NCBI GenBank assembly: GCA_016709545.1
Contig: JADJMO010000005.1
Coordinates: forward strand, 186,001 to 250,000
Direction: 5' to 3'
Origin: Myxococcales bacterium
Lineage (GTDB): Bacteria; Myxococcota_A; Polyangia; Polyangiales; JADJMO01
Length of the DNA stretch: 64,000 nucleotides
Shown here one piece after another: positions 1-8,471 of this stretch (position 1 is its first letter; the number at the start of each line of letters is the position of its first letter). The notes below the pieces were generated by a model. The model was given only the letters and a program-made list of their open reading frames with translations. It was not told the origin of the DNA and ran no database searches. Position numbers and translations under genes: made by a program.

Positions 1-58
1 TTCGAGGGGAACCAACGCCGCTGGCGGACCGCGGGCGCGCCCAGCAGGGCACGCGACA

Positions 59-134
59 TGGATGCGGGGACTCGAATCGAACGAGTCTCTCTGGGAGGCT
101 ATCCCAGCGTAGGGGCCGCTCCTACTACCCCGCG
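59..134 (-). tRNA. Initiator-like tRNA, anticodon loop ATAGCCT (reads AGC)
   Basis: The minus strand folds by hand into a complete 76-nt cloverleaf. It has an acceptor stem 134-128/69-63, D-stem GTAG/CTAC, anticodon stem CTGGG/CCCAG, a 4-nt variable loop, T-stem ACTCG/CGAGT with loop TTCGATT, discriminator T and an encoded CCA at 61-59. Two hallmarks of bacterial initiator tRNA are present: a C1/A72 mismatch at the end of the acceptor (5' CGCGGGG, 3' CCCCGCA) and three consecutive G:C pairs next to the anticodon loop. The loop is not CTCATAA, however. U33 is followed by AGC, which would read GCU (Ala), and position 37 is a C, which is unusual. The D-stem has T11:A24, as in elongators, and the D-loop lacks A14 and A21. 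It could be a diverged or decayed initiator tRNA, or a functional variant. The fold is clear; the identity is uncertain. Confidence 0.72.
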
Positions 135-340
135 GCAGGCACTTTGTGGGTGTCGAGGCCAAGACGAACGAACCGAACAGGCGCACCGACGCGATGCACC
201 CGAGACGGGCAACAGCGCCAGCAGCGAGCTGGATGCACAGGATCGCATCGCCTGCCCCTCGAGAAGGGGACGGCGAACGGCTGCGATCGGAAACTGTCTG
301 GTTCTTCTTCTAGCCCAACACCTACCTGTGTCTTTCGAAG
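135..340 (-). other. Non-coding leader between candidate promoter and tRNA-like gene
   Basis: No credible gene is visible here; the short open frames on both strands overlap the tRNA or have random composition. If the promoter at 341-369 is used, this would be a transcribed 5' leader of about 200 nt ahead of the tRNA. It contains one small hairpin (CCCCT / AGGGG around 256-270) and nothing else I can name. Confidence 0.4.
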
Positions 341-369
341 AAGTATGCGCTGAGAAACGAGCTTGTCAA
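341..369 (-). promoter_or_regulatory. Candidate sigma-70 type promoter
   Basis: On the minus strand a perfect TTGACA (369-364) is followed after 16 bp by CATACT (347-342), a four-of-six match to TATAAT. It points toward the tRNA-like gene at 134 and is the most AT-rich spot in this part of the window. It lies just past the 3' end and hairpins of the upstream beta-helix gene, where a new transcription unit would begin. This rests on sequence match only. Confidence 0.45.
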
Positions 370-374
370 GGCGA

Positions 375-420
375 GCCTCGCGTAGCGAGGCGAGCATCGG
401 CCGCCTCCATGGGCGGCCGA
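375..420 (-). terminator. Two tandem hairpins after the beta-helix gene
   Basis: Two perfect inverted repeats sit back to back. One is GCCTCGC-GTA-GCGAGGC at 375-391. The other is TCGGCCGCC-TCCATG-GGCGGCCGA at 397-420. They follow the stop codon of the minus-strand gene ending at 437. Neither has a clear run of U after it, so factor-independent termination is doubtful; they may instead stabilise the 3' end or be an intergenic repeat. Confidence 0.45.
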
Positions 421-436
421 AAGAGAAATTCGAGCC

Positions 437-2106
437 TCAGAGACCGAGGCCCTCGTAGGGCGAGCCAGGCTCGAGCCGCACGTCGTCGGCGGGCAGCGGC
501 AAGTGTTTCCACGCCTCGGGGTGTTCGGTCGGCTTCTGGTTCGTGCTCGTCGCCGCCTCGAGCTGGTAGAGCTCGCCCTGGTAGAGCACGTAGTCACCCT
601 TGGCGTAGGCGATGGGGCCCTTCTTGCCGAGGGTGGCGGCGGCGCCCCACAGCTCGATCCGGCGGTAGTCCACGTCGCGCGGCAGGCCCATGAAGTCGCG
701 GAACGGCGGCGGCGCCAGCGTGGCCTTCACGGTGCCCGAGACCTTCACGTTGCCGGTCTCCTTGTTCACGAGCGCGAGCGAGCCCGAGAGCTGGTTCTGC
801 TCGAACACCACGGGCGACTCCGTGTTGTTCACGTAGAAGAACGACGTCGCGGGCTTGGTCCCGTCGTAGACCTCGGTATAACGGAACGTGAGCGGGCCGA
901 GGAAGTTGCGCTCGAAGCGGTAGGTCGTGGTCTTGTCGCTGGCGTTCTGCACGTACCCGCCGCCCGAGCTGCCGTAGCCGAAGTAGTTGTCGGCGATGGT
1001 GACCGCGTCGCTCGCGGCGTGCGGATCCCCGTCGCGTGGCTGCGGGAAGAGGTTGAGGAGGAGCGACGCCGCCCCGACGACGACGTTGTGGTGGAAGCTC
1101 TGGTTGCCGTAGCGGGCGCCGTACTGCACGCCGGTGTCCTGGTACTGCTGGAAGGCGAAGCGCCAGCCGAGCGCGCCGAGCGCCATCACGTTGTGGTGGA
1201 CCTCGCAGTCCTTGCCGAGCATGCCGATCTGGAACGACTCGGTCGCGGTGCGGAGGAACCGGTTGCGGTACACGCGCAGCCCTTCGAAGGCGTGCTCCCC
1301 GCCGCTCGGCTTGGTCGCGTCGAACTGGGTGCTGCCGATGTACGTGCCCTCCCCCCCGGTGTCGTGCACGTAGAGGTCGTGCACGAGCACGTTGCGCATC
1401 GTGGCGGTCGGGTCCTTGTCCGTCTTGAGCACGACGCCGGCGAACCCGAGCGACGGATCTCGAGGAACTCGAGGCTCGTAGTCGGTCGCCCGGTGCCGAC
1501 GCCGATGCCGAAGCTCCCGCTCGTCTTGAACTCGTCGTCGCTGACGATGCCGTAGGTGTCGCGGCTGTTCGCGTAGCGGCACCCCTCGTGGCCGGGGAAG
1601 CCCGGGTCGCCGGTCTGGGAGAGCGGATCGTTGCGCCCCGTGAACACCCACCCAGAGCCCCCTTGCAGGCTCAACACGTAGCCGTCGCGGAGGGCGCCGA
1701 TCTTCACCTGGCCGCCCTTGTTGGTGATGACGAGTGGGCGGCTCCGCTCGCGCTTCGGGAGGTTGCCGAGGTACACGAACGCGTAGCGACCCGCCTTGAT
1801 GTAGAGCCGGTCGAGCGTCGCGGGATCGACGCCCTTCTCGGTGAGGAAGGCCACCACGTCCTTCACGTAGAGCCCGCCGTCGCTGGTGTTCACCGCGAGC
1901 TCGTAGCTGGTCTTCGGCGCGCCGAACCGCCCCTTGGGCTCGGCGCAGGTGCTCGGGTCGCCGGGCCCGGAGTCGAGCGGGCCGCCGTCGAACGAGCCGG
2001 TGTCGACCGCTCCCTCGACCGCACCGTCGCCCGGGTCGGCGCTCGGGGTCTCGCTGCTGCACGCGCCCACGAGGAGGCCGACCGCGAAGATCTGGAGGCG
2101 CTTCAT
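437..2106 (-). CDS. Beta-helix lipoprotein with C-terminal carbohydrate-binding-like module (frameshift)
   Basis: The chosen ATG at 2106 begins MKRLQIFAVGLLVGAC, a signal peptide with lipobox VGAC; the next ATG upstream adds four residues only. An acidic linker rich in Asp, Gly and Pro follows. The body has the Asn-rich ladder of a right-handed parallel beta-helix (for example HHNVV, RNRFL, ADNYFGYG). Such folds occur in polysaccharide lyases and surface adhesins. The last 40 residues (YAKGDYVLYQGELYQLE then W) resemble small chitin/cellulose-binding modules with exposed aromatics. The frame breaks near 1450-1462: the N-terminal part reads to TSLEFLEIR and the rest resumes at LGFAGVVLKTD one frame over. 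I treat it as one gene of about 555 residues broken by an indel. Substrate and enzymatic activity are unknown. Confidence 0.72.
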
Positions 2107-2162
2107 GAGGGAGAGCATACGCGACGATCGACGCTCGGCGCCCGCTCTGGCAGAGCACGACC

Positions 2163-3290
2163 ATGGACGTCGCCGCGCTCCGCGCCCTGTTCCCCGCCCT
2201 CGAAGGCCAGCTCTACTTCAACTTCGCGGGCGTCGCGCCGACGAGCACGCGCGTCGCCGCGGCCGCGCGCGCGTTCCTGGACGACCTCGTGCAGAACGGC
2301 ATCCGCAACGAGGCGGGCTGGGAGCGGTCGGCCGAGGCCACGCGCAGCGCCGCGGCCCGCATCGTCGGCGCGAAGCCCGGCGAGATCGCGTTCGTGCGCA
2401 ACACCAGCCACGGCCTCGGCCTCGTGGCCGAGGGGCTGCCGTGGCGTGAGGGCGACGAGGTCGCGGTGTGCACCGCCCTCGAGTACCCCTCCAACGTGTA
2501 CCCGTGGCTGCACCTCGCCGACCGCGGCGTGAAGGTGCGCGAGGTGGCCCCGCGCGACGGGGGCGTGGCGGTGGAGGCCGTGGCGGCTGCGTGCACGCCG
2601 AGGACGAAGCTCGTCGCGGTGAGCTCGGCGCAGTACGCCACCGGCGTGCCCACCGATCTGCGGGCGCTCGGCGCCTGGTGCAGGGCGCACGACGTCCTCC
2701 TCTGCGTCGACGGCATCCAGACCGTCGGCTGCGTGCCGGTGGACGTGAAGGCGGCCGGCGTGCACTTCCTCGCCGCCGACAGCCACAAGTGGATGATGGG
2801 CGTGCCGGGTGTCGGGTTCCTGTTCGTGGACGAGGCGGTGCTGCCTCGCCTGCGTCCGGTGCTCGTCGGCTGGAAGAGCACGACCGACGCGTGGAACTTC
2901 GACCGCGCCCATTTCGAGCTGCGCACCGACGCCGCCAAGCTCGAGGAGGGGAGCCCGAGCTACGCCCTCGTCGCCGGCATGGGCGCCGCGCTCGAGCTCT
3001 TGCTCGAGGTGGGCGTGGAGGGGATCGCTGCGCGTGTCGCGGGACACGTCGAGCGCCTCGTCACCGGGCTCGGGCGACTCGGCTGCGAGGTGACGCCTGC
3101 GCACGCGCCGCGCGTGGGGATCGTCACCTTCGTGCCTCGAGAAGGTTCGGCCAAGGTGCTGCACGAGCGCCTCGTCGCCGCGGGCGCGAGCGTCTCGCTG
3201 CGCCGCGGGCGCATCCGGTCTCTCCTCGTTCCTGAACACCGAAGAGGAGATCGACCGCCTGCGCTCGCGCTCGTCGCCGAGAACCAGTAG
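2163..3290 (+). CDS. Class V aminotransferase (cysteine desulfurase-like fold)
   Basis: This is a PLP-dependent enzyme of fold type I, about 375 residues. The start MDVAALRALFP at 2163 is typical for the family. Visible motifs are the N-terminal YFNFAGVAP, the phosphate-binding RNTSHGLG, the PLP-pyridine Asp in LCVDGIQTVG and the Schiff-base lysine in ADSHKWMMG. This subgroup includes cysteine desulfurase/selenocysteine lyase and isopenicillin-N epimerase-like enzymes. There is no obvious catalytic Cys loop, so desulfurase activity is not implied. Between about 3210 and 3270 the frame slips: another frame reads SSFLNTEEEIDRLR, typical of the C-terminus, and then the original frame ends LALVAENQ. 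That suggests two compensating indels. The isomerase gene follows after 17 bp in the same direction. Confidence 0.82.
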   Translation: MDVAALRALFPALEGQLYFNFAGVAPTSTRVAAAARAFLDDLVQNGIRNEAGWERSAEATRSAAARIVGAKPGEIAFVRNTSHGLGLVAEGLPWREGDEVAVCTALEYPSNVYPWLHLADRGVKVREVAPRDGGVAVEAVAAACTPRTKLVAVSSAQYATGVPTDLRALGAWCRAHDVLLCVDGIQTVGCVPVDVKAAGVHFLAADSHKWMMGVPGVGFLFVDEAVLPRLRPVLVGWKSTTDAWNFDRAHFELRTDAAKLEEGSPSYALVAGMGAALELLLEVGVEGIAARVAGHVERLVTGLGRLGCEVTPAHAPRVGIVTFVPREGSAKVLHERLVAAGASVSLRRGRIRSLLVPEHRRGDRPPALALVAENQ

Positions 3291-3307
3291 GTGCTATCGA
3301 TCGGCGG

Positions 3308-3960
3308 ATGGCGGAGCCGATCCGATTCTACTTCGACGTGATCCCCCCTACGCCTACCTCGCGTTCCGCGCCCTGCCCGCGATCGCCGAGCGCCACGGCC
3401 GGGCGATCGAGCTCGAGCCGATCCTGTTCGCCGCGCTCCTCGACCACCACGGGCAGAAGGGGCCGGCCGAGATCCCGGCCAAGCGCGCCTACCTGATGAA
3501 GGACGTCGTCCGCAAGGCGCACGCGCTCGGCGTTTCGCCCGTCGCGCCGCCGCCGTCGCACCCGTTCTCGCCGCTGCTCGCGCTGCGCGCGATCCTCGCG
3601 GTGGAGGGGGATGCGCGGCAAAGAGCAGCGGACGCGCTCTTCTCGGCCGTGTGGGGCGGGGGCCCCGGCGTGGAGACCCCGACGGTGGTGGAGGCCCGGT
3701 TGACAGAGGCTGGTCTCGACGGCGCGGCGATCGTCGAGCAGACCAAGGATGCATGCATCAAGGCGCGCCTGCGCGACGGCACGGCGCGCGCGATCGAGGC
3801 GAGCGTGTTCGGCGTGCCGACGATGCTCGTCGAAGGGGAGCTGTTCTTCGGCGTGGACTCGCTCCCGTTCCTCGAGCAGTTCCTCGAGGGGCGGGACCCG
3901 GTGTCGGCGGAAGACGTCGCGCGGTGGGCCACCCTGCCCGCGAGCGCGTCGCGGATCTAG
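3308..3960 (+). CDS. DsbA-family 2-hydroxychromene-2-carboxylate isomerase-like protein (frameshift)
   Basis: The protein starts MAEPIRFYFDVI at 3308. After a one-base loss in the C run near 3343-3350 it continues in another frame as PYAYLAFRALPAIAERHG and then LMKDVVRKAHALG. The C-terminal half is intact to the TAG at 3958 and contains ASVFGVPTMLVEGELFFGVD, the conserved FGVP-T strand of this thioredoxin-like family. NahD-type isomerases use glutathione in naphthalene breakdown, but most family members have unknown substrates. There is no CxxC at the N-terminus, as expected for this subfamily. The usual family length is about 200 residues, and about 217 are expected here if the frame is repaired. 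It is convergent with the aldolase gene, overlapping by 4 bp. Confidence 0.8.
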
Positions 3961-4982
3961 CGCGCCGAGACGCTCTTGCCGGCGCTGCGCAGGTCCTCGC
4001 AGGCCTGCTTCACGCGCGCGGCCATGCTGGCCTCGGCCTTCTTCAGGTAGTTGCGCGGGTCGTAGGCCTTCTTGTTGCCCACGTCGCCGTCGACCTTCAG
4101 CACGCCGTCGTAGTTCTTGAACATGTGGTCGGCGATGGCGCGCGTGAACGCGTACTGCGTGTCGGTGTCGACGTTCATCTTCACGACGCCGTACTCGAGG
4201 GTCTCGTGGATCTCGGCGAGGGTCGATCCCGAGCCGCCGTGGAACACGAGCTGCGCGCTCGCCCCCGGGAACACCGCGGCGATCGCCGCCTGCCCGTCGC
4301 GGAGGATGGTGGGCTTCAGCTGCACGTTGCCCGGCTTGTAGACGCCGTGCACGTTGCCGAACGTGGCCGCGAGCAGGTAGGGGCCGATCGGCGACAGCGC
4401 GCGGTGCACCGCGACCATGTCGGCCGGCGTGGTGTAGAGCTTGTCCTTGGGGACGCCGCTCGTGTCGTGGCCGTCCTCTTCGCCACCGACGACCCCCGTC
4501 TCCACCTCGAGGATGATGTCGACCGCGGCACATCGCTTCAGGAGCTCCACGCTCTTGGCCACGTTGGCCTCGAGCGCGAGCTCGGAGCCGTCGAACATGT
4601 GGGCGTTGAACAGGTTGGGCCGCCCCGCCTTGCGGCGACGCTCGGTCTCCTCGATCAACGGCAGCACGAAGCCCTCGAGGTACTTGGGCGCGCAGTGGTC
4701 GGTGTGGAGCGCAATGGTCACCTCGTACGAGGCGGCCATGGCATGCACGTAGTCGGCGAGCGCGATCGCGCCCTTGGCCATGCTCTTGACGCCCTGGCCG
4801 CTGATGAACTCGGCGCCGCCCGTGCTCACCTGCACGATGCCGTCCGACTTGGCCTCCTTGAGCCCGAGCAGCACGGCGTTGGCCGTCTCGGTCGAGGTGA
4901 CGTTGAAGGCGGGGAAGGCGTACTTGCCGTCCTTCGCCTTGGCCAGCATGTCGCGGTACTGGGAGGGGGTGGCTACGGGCAT
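3957..4982 (-). CDS. fbaA: Class II fructose-1,6-bisphosphate aldolase
   Basis: The enzyme cleaves fructose-1,6-bisphosphate to dihydroxyacetone phosphate and glyceraldehyde-3-phosphate using zinc, in glycolysis and gluconeogenesis in the cytoplasm. I chose ATG 4982 (MPVATPSQYRDML), giving 341 residues, normal for the FbaA-type family; the open frame upstream to 5099 has no family-like sequence. Visible motifs are AFPAFNVTSTETANAV near the N-terminus, ALHTDHCAPKYL (catalytic Asp and zinc His), the Glu-rich LEVETGVVGGEEDG, NVHGVYKPG with a second zinc His and VFHGGSGST for phosphate binding. All key residues appear present. It stands alone, divergent from the YCII gene at 5114. Confidence 0.95.
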   Translation of the reverse strand: MPVATPSQYRDMLAKAKDGKYAFPAFNVTSTETANAVLLGLKEAKSDGIVQVSTGGAEFISGQGVKSMAKGAIALADYVHAMAASYEVTIALHTDHCAPKYLEGFVLPLIEETERRRKAGRPNLFNAHMFDGSELALEANVAKSVELLKRCAAVDIILEVETGVVGGEEDGHDTSGVPKDKLYTTPADMVAVHRALSPIGPYLLAATFGNVHGVYKPGNVQLKPTILRDGQAAIAAVFPGASAQLVFHGGSGSTLAEIHETLEYGVVKMNVDTDTQYAFTRAIADHMFKNYDGVLKVDGDVGNKKAYDPRNYLKKAEASMAARVKQACEDLRSAGKSVSAR

Positions 4983-5113
4983 GGTGGTGGCTGCTAGCCT
5001 CGCGCCGCACGGGCAGCCACCCGGGTGCTCACTCCGTGACTTTTTCTCCATCCCGTGTCGATCGCCCAGGCCTTCGTTCGTCGCCGACCTGGACCCCATC
5101 GAAGGAGACCGCC

Positions 5114-5548
5114 GTGCGTTACATCATCACCCTCACCCCCGCCCCCGACGCCAAGCCCGCCGATCCGAACGCGCCCTTCGACGAGGCCTTGTTCGTGGCC
5201 CACATGAAGTACAACGAGGAGATGTTCGAGGCCGGCGTCCTCGTCGGCAGCGAAGGGCTCTCGCCCAGCCAGAAGAGCGCTCACGTGCTCGTGTCGGGCA
5301 GCAAGCGCACCGTCGTCGACGGCCCGTTCGCCGAGACCAAGGAGCTCGTCGGCGGCTTCTACCTGCTCGAGGTGGAGTCGCTCGCGGAGGCGGTCGAGTG
5401 GGCGCGCAAGTATCCCGGAGGCTTCGGCGGCGACGAGGTCCTCGAGATCCGCCCGCTCACGGGGGTGGGTGATCTCCCGCCCCACCTCGTGGACCTGATC
5501 CGCAAGGCCGCCCCGACCTGGAGCGCGAGCTTCGAGAAGAGGCGCTAG
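5114..5548 (+). CDS. YCII-related (DGPF domain) protein
   Basis: This is a small protein of 144 residues. GTG 5114 is chosen because GAAGGAGA lies 5-12 bases upstream and the translation then begins at the first beta strand (RYIITLTPAPDA). The longer frame from 5036 is of non-coding composition at its start. It contains the family signature VDGPFAETKELVGGFYLLEV and a conserved KYPG. YCII/DGPF proteins have a ferredoxin-like dimeric fold. In many genomes they sit beside ECF sigma factors, but none is near here. Biochemical function is unknown. Confidence 0.88.
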   Translation: MRYIITLTPAPDAKPADPNAPFDEALFVAHMKYNEEMFEAGVLVGSEGLSPSQKSAHVLVSGSKRTVVDGPFAETKELVGGFYLLEVESLAEAVEWARKYPGGFGGDEVLEIRPLTGVGDLPPHLVDLIRKAAPTWSASFEKRR

Positions 5549-5579
5549 TCCGCAGCGACCGTGATACGCACACGGCTGC

Positions 5580-6047
5580 ATGAACCTCGGGCCGCTTCGT
5601 TGGGGGGTCGTCGGAGCCATCACCACCGTCACGGCCATCGCGCCGTCGGCACGCTCCGACTCGTACATCGATGGGATGATCTTCGGCGTCGGCGTCGGTG
5701 TACCCGTGGGCCTGGTGGCCACGGGTGGTGCGGTCGCGGGGGGCGTGAGCGATGGTGACGGTGGACGACCGACCACCTCCGCGATGGCCTTCGCCCTGTC
5801 GGCGGGGTCGGTGTCGGTGCTGTGGGGTTCGCTCCTCCTGGTCCAGGGCGCCCACGTCTCCGGCAACAAGGTCCTCCAGCTCGCGCCGGGCGCGTTCGAC
5901 GTCACGGCCGGCCTCACGGCGTGCGTCTTGACCCTCTACCGCAACGCGCGACCCCGCTCGACCGCGGGCGCGACGCTGTTGCCCGCCGTCGGTCGAGGCC
6001 TCGGGGGCGAGTGGGTGCCGACGCTTCGCTTGGTCTGGACGGGCTAG
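5580..6047 (+). CDS. Hypothetical membrane/exported protein
   Basis: A 155-residue protein starting MNLGPLRWGVVGAITTV, a short positively charged N-terminus followed by a hydrophobic stretch that could be a signal peptide (cleavage near PSARS). Two more glycine/alanine-rich hydrophobic segments follow (about residues 33-55 and 68-90). I do not recognise a family. It lies 31 bp after the YCII gene and overlaps the convergent kinase gene by 4 bp. Composition is normal for the genome, and the frame is open throughout with plausible third-position GC. Confidence 0.6.
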   Translation: MNLGPLRWGVVGAITTVTAIAPSARSDSYIDGMIFGVGVGVPVGLVATGGAVAGGVSDGDGGRPTTSAMAFALSAGSVSVLWGSLLLVQGAHVSGNKVLQLAPGAFDVTAGLTACVLTLYRNARPRSTAGATLLPAVGRGLGGEWVPTLRLVWTG

Positions 6048-7792
6048 ACGATCTGGTCGAGCAGCGAGCCCAGGGTGCGCGTCTCGATCGGCTTCAAGAG
6101 CACGTCCTGCATCCCGCACGCGAGGCAACGCTCCCGCTCCGAGGCCAGCGAGGCCGCCGTCAGCGCGACCACGGGCAAGTCGAGGCCGCGGGCGCGGATC
6201 TGGCGCGTGGCCTCGAAGCCGTCGAGCTCGGGCATGTAGCAATCCATCAGCACGACATCGAAGCGCTCGCTCGAGGCCCGTTCGACCGCCTCCTTGCCGT
6301 TCTCCACCGCGACCACCTCGTGGCCGAGGCTCCTCAGCATCAGGGTCGCCACACGGCGATTGATCTCGTTGTCCTCGGCGAGCAGTACGCGCAACGCGCG
6401 TCCCTCGACCCTTGGCTCCGAGGGCACGTCCGGCGTCGGCCGGTCACACGCCGTGGCGGGCACGCGGATGCTGAAGCAGCTGCCGCGCTTCGGCGTGCTC
6501 TCCACGGTGATCGCGCCCTCCATCGCGGCGAGCAGGCGCTGGACGATCGCGAGCCCGAGCCCCGAGCCACCGAAGCGACGGGTGGTCGAGGCGTCCCCCT
6601 GCTTGAACGGCTGGAAGATGTCCTGCACACGATCGGGCTCGATCCCGATTCCGGTGTCCTCGACGTCGATCCGGAGCACCGCCTCGCGGAAGCCCACGCG
6701 CAGCGTGACCCGGCCGCTCTCCGTGAACTTGATCGCGTTCGACAGCAGGTTCACGACGACCTGGCGGAGGCGCAGTGGGTCGCCGAGGACGAAGCGCGGC
6801 ACGTCGTCGTCCACCGTGACGGTCAGCTGGTCGTGGCGCTCGTCGGCCACGCTCTCGAACAGGCCGGAGACGCTCTTGACCTCGGCCCGGATGTCCACCG
6901 GGACCCGCTCGATGGTCAGCGTGCCGGACTCGATGCGGGAGAGATCGAGGATGTCGTTGAGCAGCGAGAGCAGCGAGTCGCCGCTCTTGCGAATGGTCCG
7001 CAGGCCATCGCGCAGGTGGGGGGGCAGCTCGTCCGAGAGCATCACGTCGGTCATGCCGAGGACGCCGTTCATCGGGGTACGGATCTCGTGGCTCATCGCC
7101 GCGAGGAACTCGCCCTTCGCGCGGCTCGCCGCCTCGGCGACGCGGCTCGCCTCGACGAGCGCCTCGTTCTTGCGCTCGAGCTCGGCGACGTTGGCGAGGG
7201 TCTCGCGCTCGTAGGCCCACGTGAGCATGAAATACGTGACCATCGCGCCGAGCAGCGAGCCGATGTGGGGCCCGGGACGGCTCGCGTCGACGAGCGCCGG
7301 GAATCGCCCGGAGTAGATGATGAACACCGCCCCGGCGACCAGCGCCCCGGTGACGAGGAGCAGCCAGCGCGCGACGCGCACGCCGGCCACCGTGAGGCCG
7401 AGCGTGGGCACGAGGGCGATCCAGAACAGCGAGCTCATGCCGTCGCGACCGGCGACGAGGGCGAGTCCGAGCCCGACGATCAGCGCAAAGCCGACGAAGG
7501 CGAGGCCGTTGGCCACGAGCGATCCCCCCCGACGGACGTTGCGCAGGACGGCCGCGACCAGCAGCAGGATCGCGAGGCAGCCGAGCGCCGACAGCCACAG
7601 GCGCTGCGCGAGCTGCAGGAGCAGCGTGACCGTGGTCGCGAACCCGGTGACCAGCACGAGGGAGAGGAAACGTCGGGTGCGGTGACGCTCGGCGCGCGCC
7701 ACCGGATCCTCGCGACCGGCCGGGTCGACCCGCGCGGGGAGGAAACCGTCGCGGAGCGCCGTGAGGGATGCCGAGAGCGCGACGAAGGCCAC
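6044..7792 (-). CDS. Hybrid sensor histidine kinase with receiver domain
   Basis: A 582-residue membrane kinase. About six hydrophobic segments fill residues 40-195, forming a multi-span sensor without an obvious periplasmic loop. A short coiled linker then leads to the dimerisation/phosphoacceptor domain with AAMSHEIRTPMNG (His235). The ATPase domain shows NLLSNAIKFTESG, VEDTGIGIEPDR and GGSGLGLAIVQRLLAAM. A receiver at about residues 465-582 carries VLLAEDNEINRR, the phospho-Asp517 in VVLMDCYMPELDG and the K of VLLKPIE. All catalytic residues are present. The layout fits a BarA-like hybrid kinase that passes phosphate through its own receiver to an Hpt protein not encoded here. No partner regulator is adjacent, so the signal and targets are unknown. 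Confidence 0.93.
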   Translation of the reverse strand: MAFVALSASLTALRDGFLPARVDPAGREDPVARAERHRTRRFLSLVLVTGFATTVTLLLQLAQRLWLSALGCLAILLLVAAVLRNVRRGGSLVANGLAFVGFALIVGLGLALVAGRDGMSSLFWIALVPTLGLTVAGVRVARWLLLVTGALVAGAVFIIYSGRFPALVDASRPGPHIGSLLGAMVTYFMLTWAYERETLANVAELERKNEALVEASRVAEAASRAKGEFLAAMSHEIRTPMNGVLGMTDVMLSDELPPHLRDGLRTIRKSGDSLLSLLNDILDLSRIESGTLTIERVPVDIRAEVKSVSGLFESVADERHDQLTVTVDDDVPRFVLGDPLRLRQVVVNLLSNAIKFTESGRVTLRVGFREAVLRIDVEDTGIGIEPDRVQDIFQPFKQGDASTTRRFGGSGLGLAIVQRLLAAMEGAITVESTPKRGSCFSIRVPATACDRPTPDVPSEPRVEGRALRVLLAEDNEINRRVATLMLRSLGHEVVAVENGKEAVERASSERFDVVLMDCYMPELDGFEATRQIRARGLDLPVVALTAASLASERERCLACGMQDVLLKPIETRTLGSLLDQIV

Positions 7793-7862
7793 GAGGATCG
7801 AGATCTACCGCGGTGGGCCCGCACCGACCACGGTCACGCTCGCTGGCCCTGGAAGGCGTCCC

Positions 7863-8438
7863 TCAGAACCCCACCCCCGCACCGAGACCGAGGAACACGT
7901 GGAGTCGCGGCTGAGGCACCGCGAGCTCTGGCGCGTGGGCGAAGTACGCCGCGCCGACGTGCACGTCCGCGATGAACGTGAACCCGTTCACGAGGGGGCG
8001 CGTCCACCGCCCCGAGACCACCGCCTCGGGTCCCGCCGTCTCGACCTTCGTCGGCCCCGGCCCGCCGAACGAGAAGCCGGGCGCGTCGTTGCCGACCTGC
8101 AGCTCCGCGAACCCGATGCCCACGAGCGGCTCGAACGCGCCGCCGGCGAGCGGCACGGCGAACAGGTGCCAGTCCGCGCGGAAGTGGGCGATCTCGGGCG
8201 ACGGGTCGCGGTGCCAGATGCCCGCGCCCGTGCCGCACCCCTGCAAGGAGAGCTTCCGGTGCGGCGCCACCTCGACGCAGACCTGCGGGCGGGCGTTCTT
8301 GTCCCCCGACGACGCGCCGATCCGCGCCTGGAAATAGGTGCGAGCCGCGGTGCCCCCGCCCTCGGTCGGCCCCGGATCGGACGCCCCCGCACCGGGCGCC
8401 GCGAGCAGCAGCGCGAGACCGAGCCACCAACGTCCCAT
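7863..8438 (-). CDS. Outer-membrane-type beta-barrel protein
   Basis: 191 residues from ATG 8438 (MGRWWLGLALLLAAPGAGA, a signal peptide). The mature part is made of short alternating hydrophobic strands separated by Gly/Pro/Asp turns, and it ends LHVFLGLGAGVGF. That terminal strand finishes in Phe, as outer-membrane barrel proteins typically do. A disulfide could join the Cys of VCVEV and LQGCG. There is no family I can name. It is divergently arranged with the serine hydrolase 33 bp away. Confidence 0.68.
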   Translation of the reverse strand: MGRWWLGLALLLAAPGAGASDPGPTEGGGTAARTYFQARIGASSGDKNARPQVCVEVAPHRKLSLQGCGTGAGIWHRDPSPEIAHFRADWHLFAVPLAGGAFEPLVGIGFAELQVGNDAPGFSFGGPGPTKVETAGPEAVVSGRWTRPLVNGFTFIADVHVGAAYFAHAPELAVPQPRLHVFLGLGAGVGF

Positions 8439-8471
8439 GGGCGCCGCCAAGCTACCATGCGATGAGGGCGC

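Noticed and set aside
58..693. Open frames across the first 700 bases on the plus strand
   Set aside because: They cross the tRNA-like gene and the antisense of the beta-helix gene and have Arg/Ala-rich, non-protein-like sequence.
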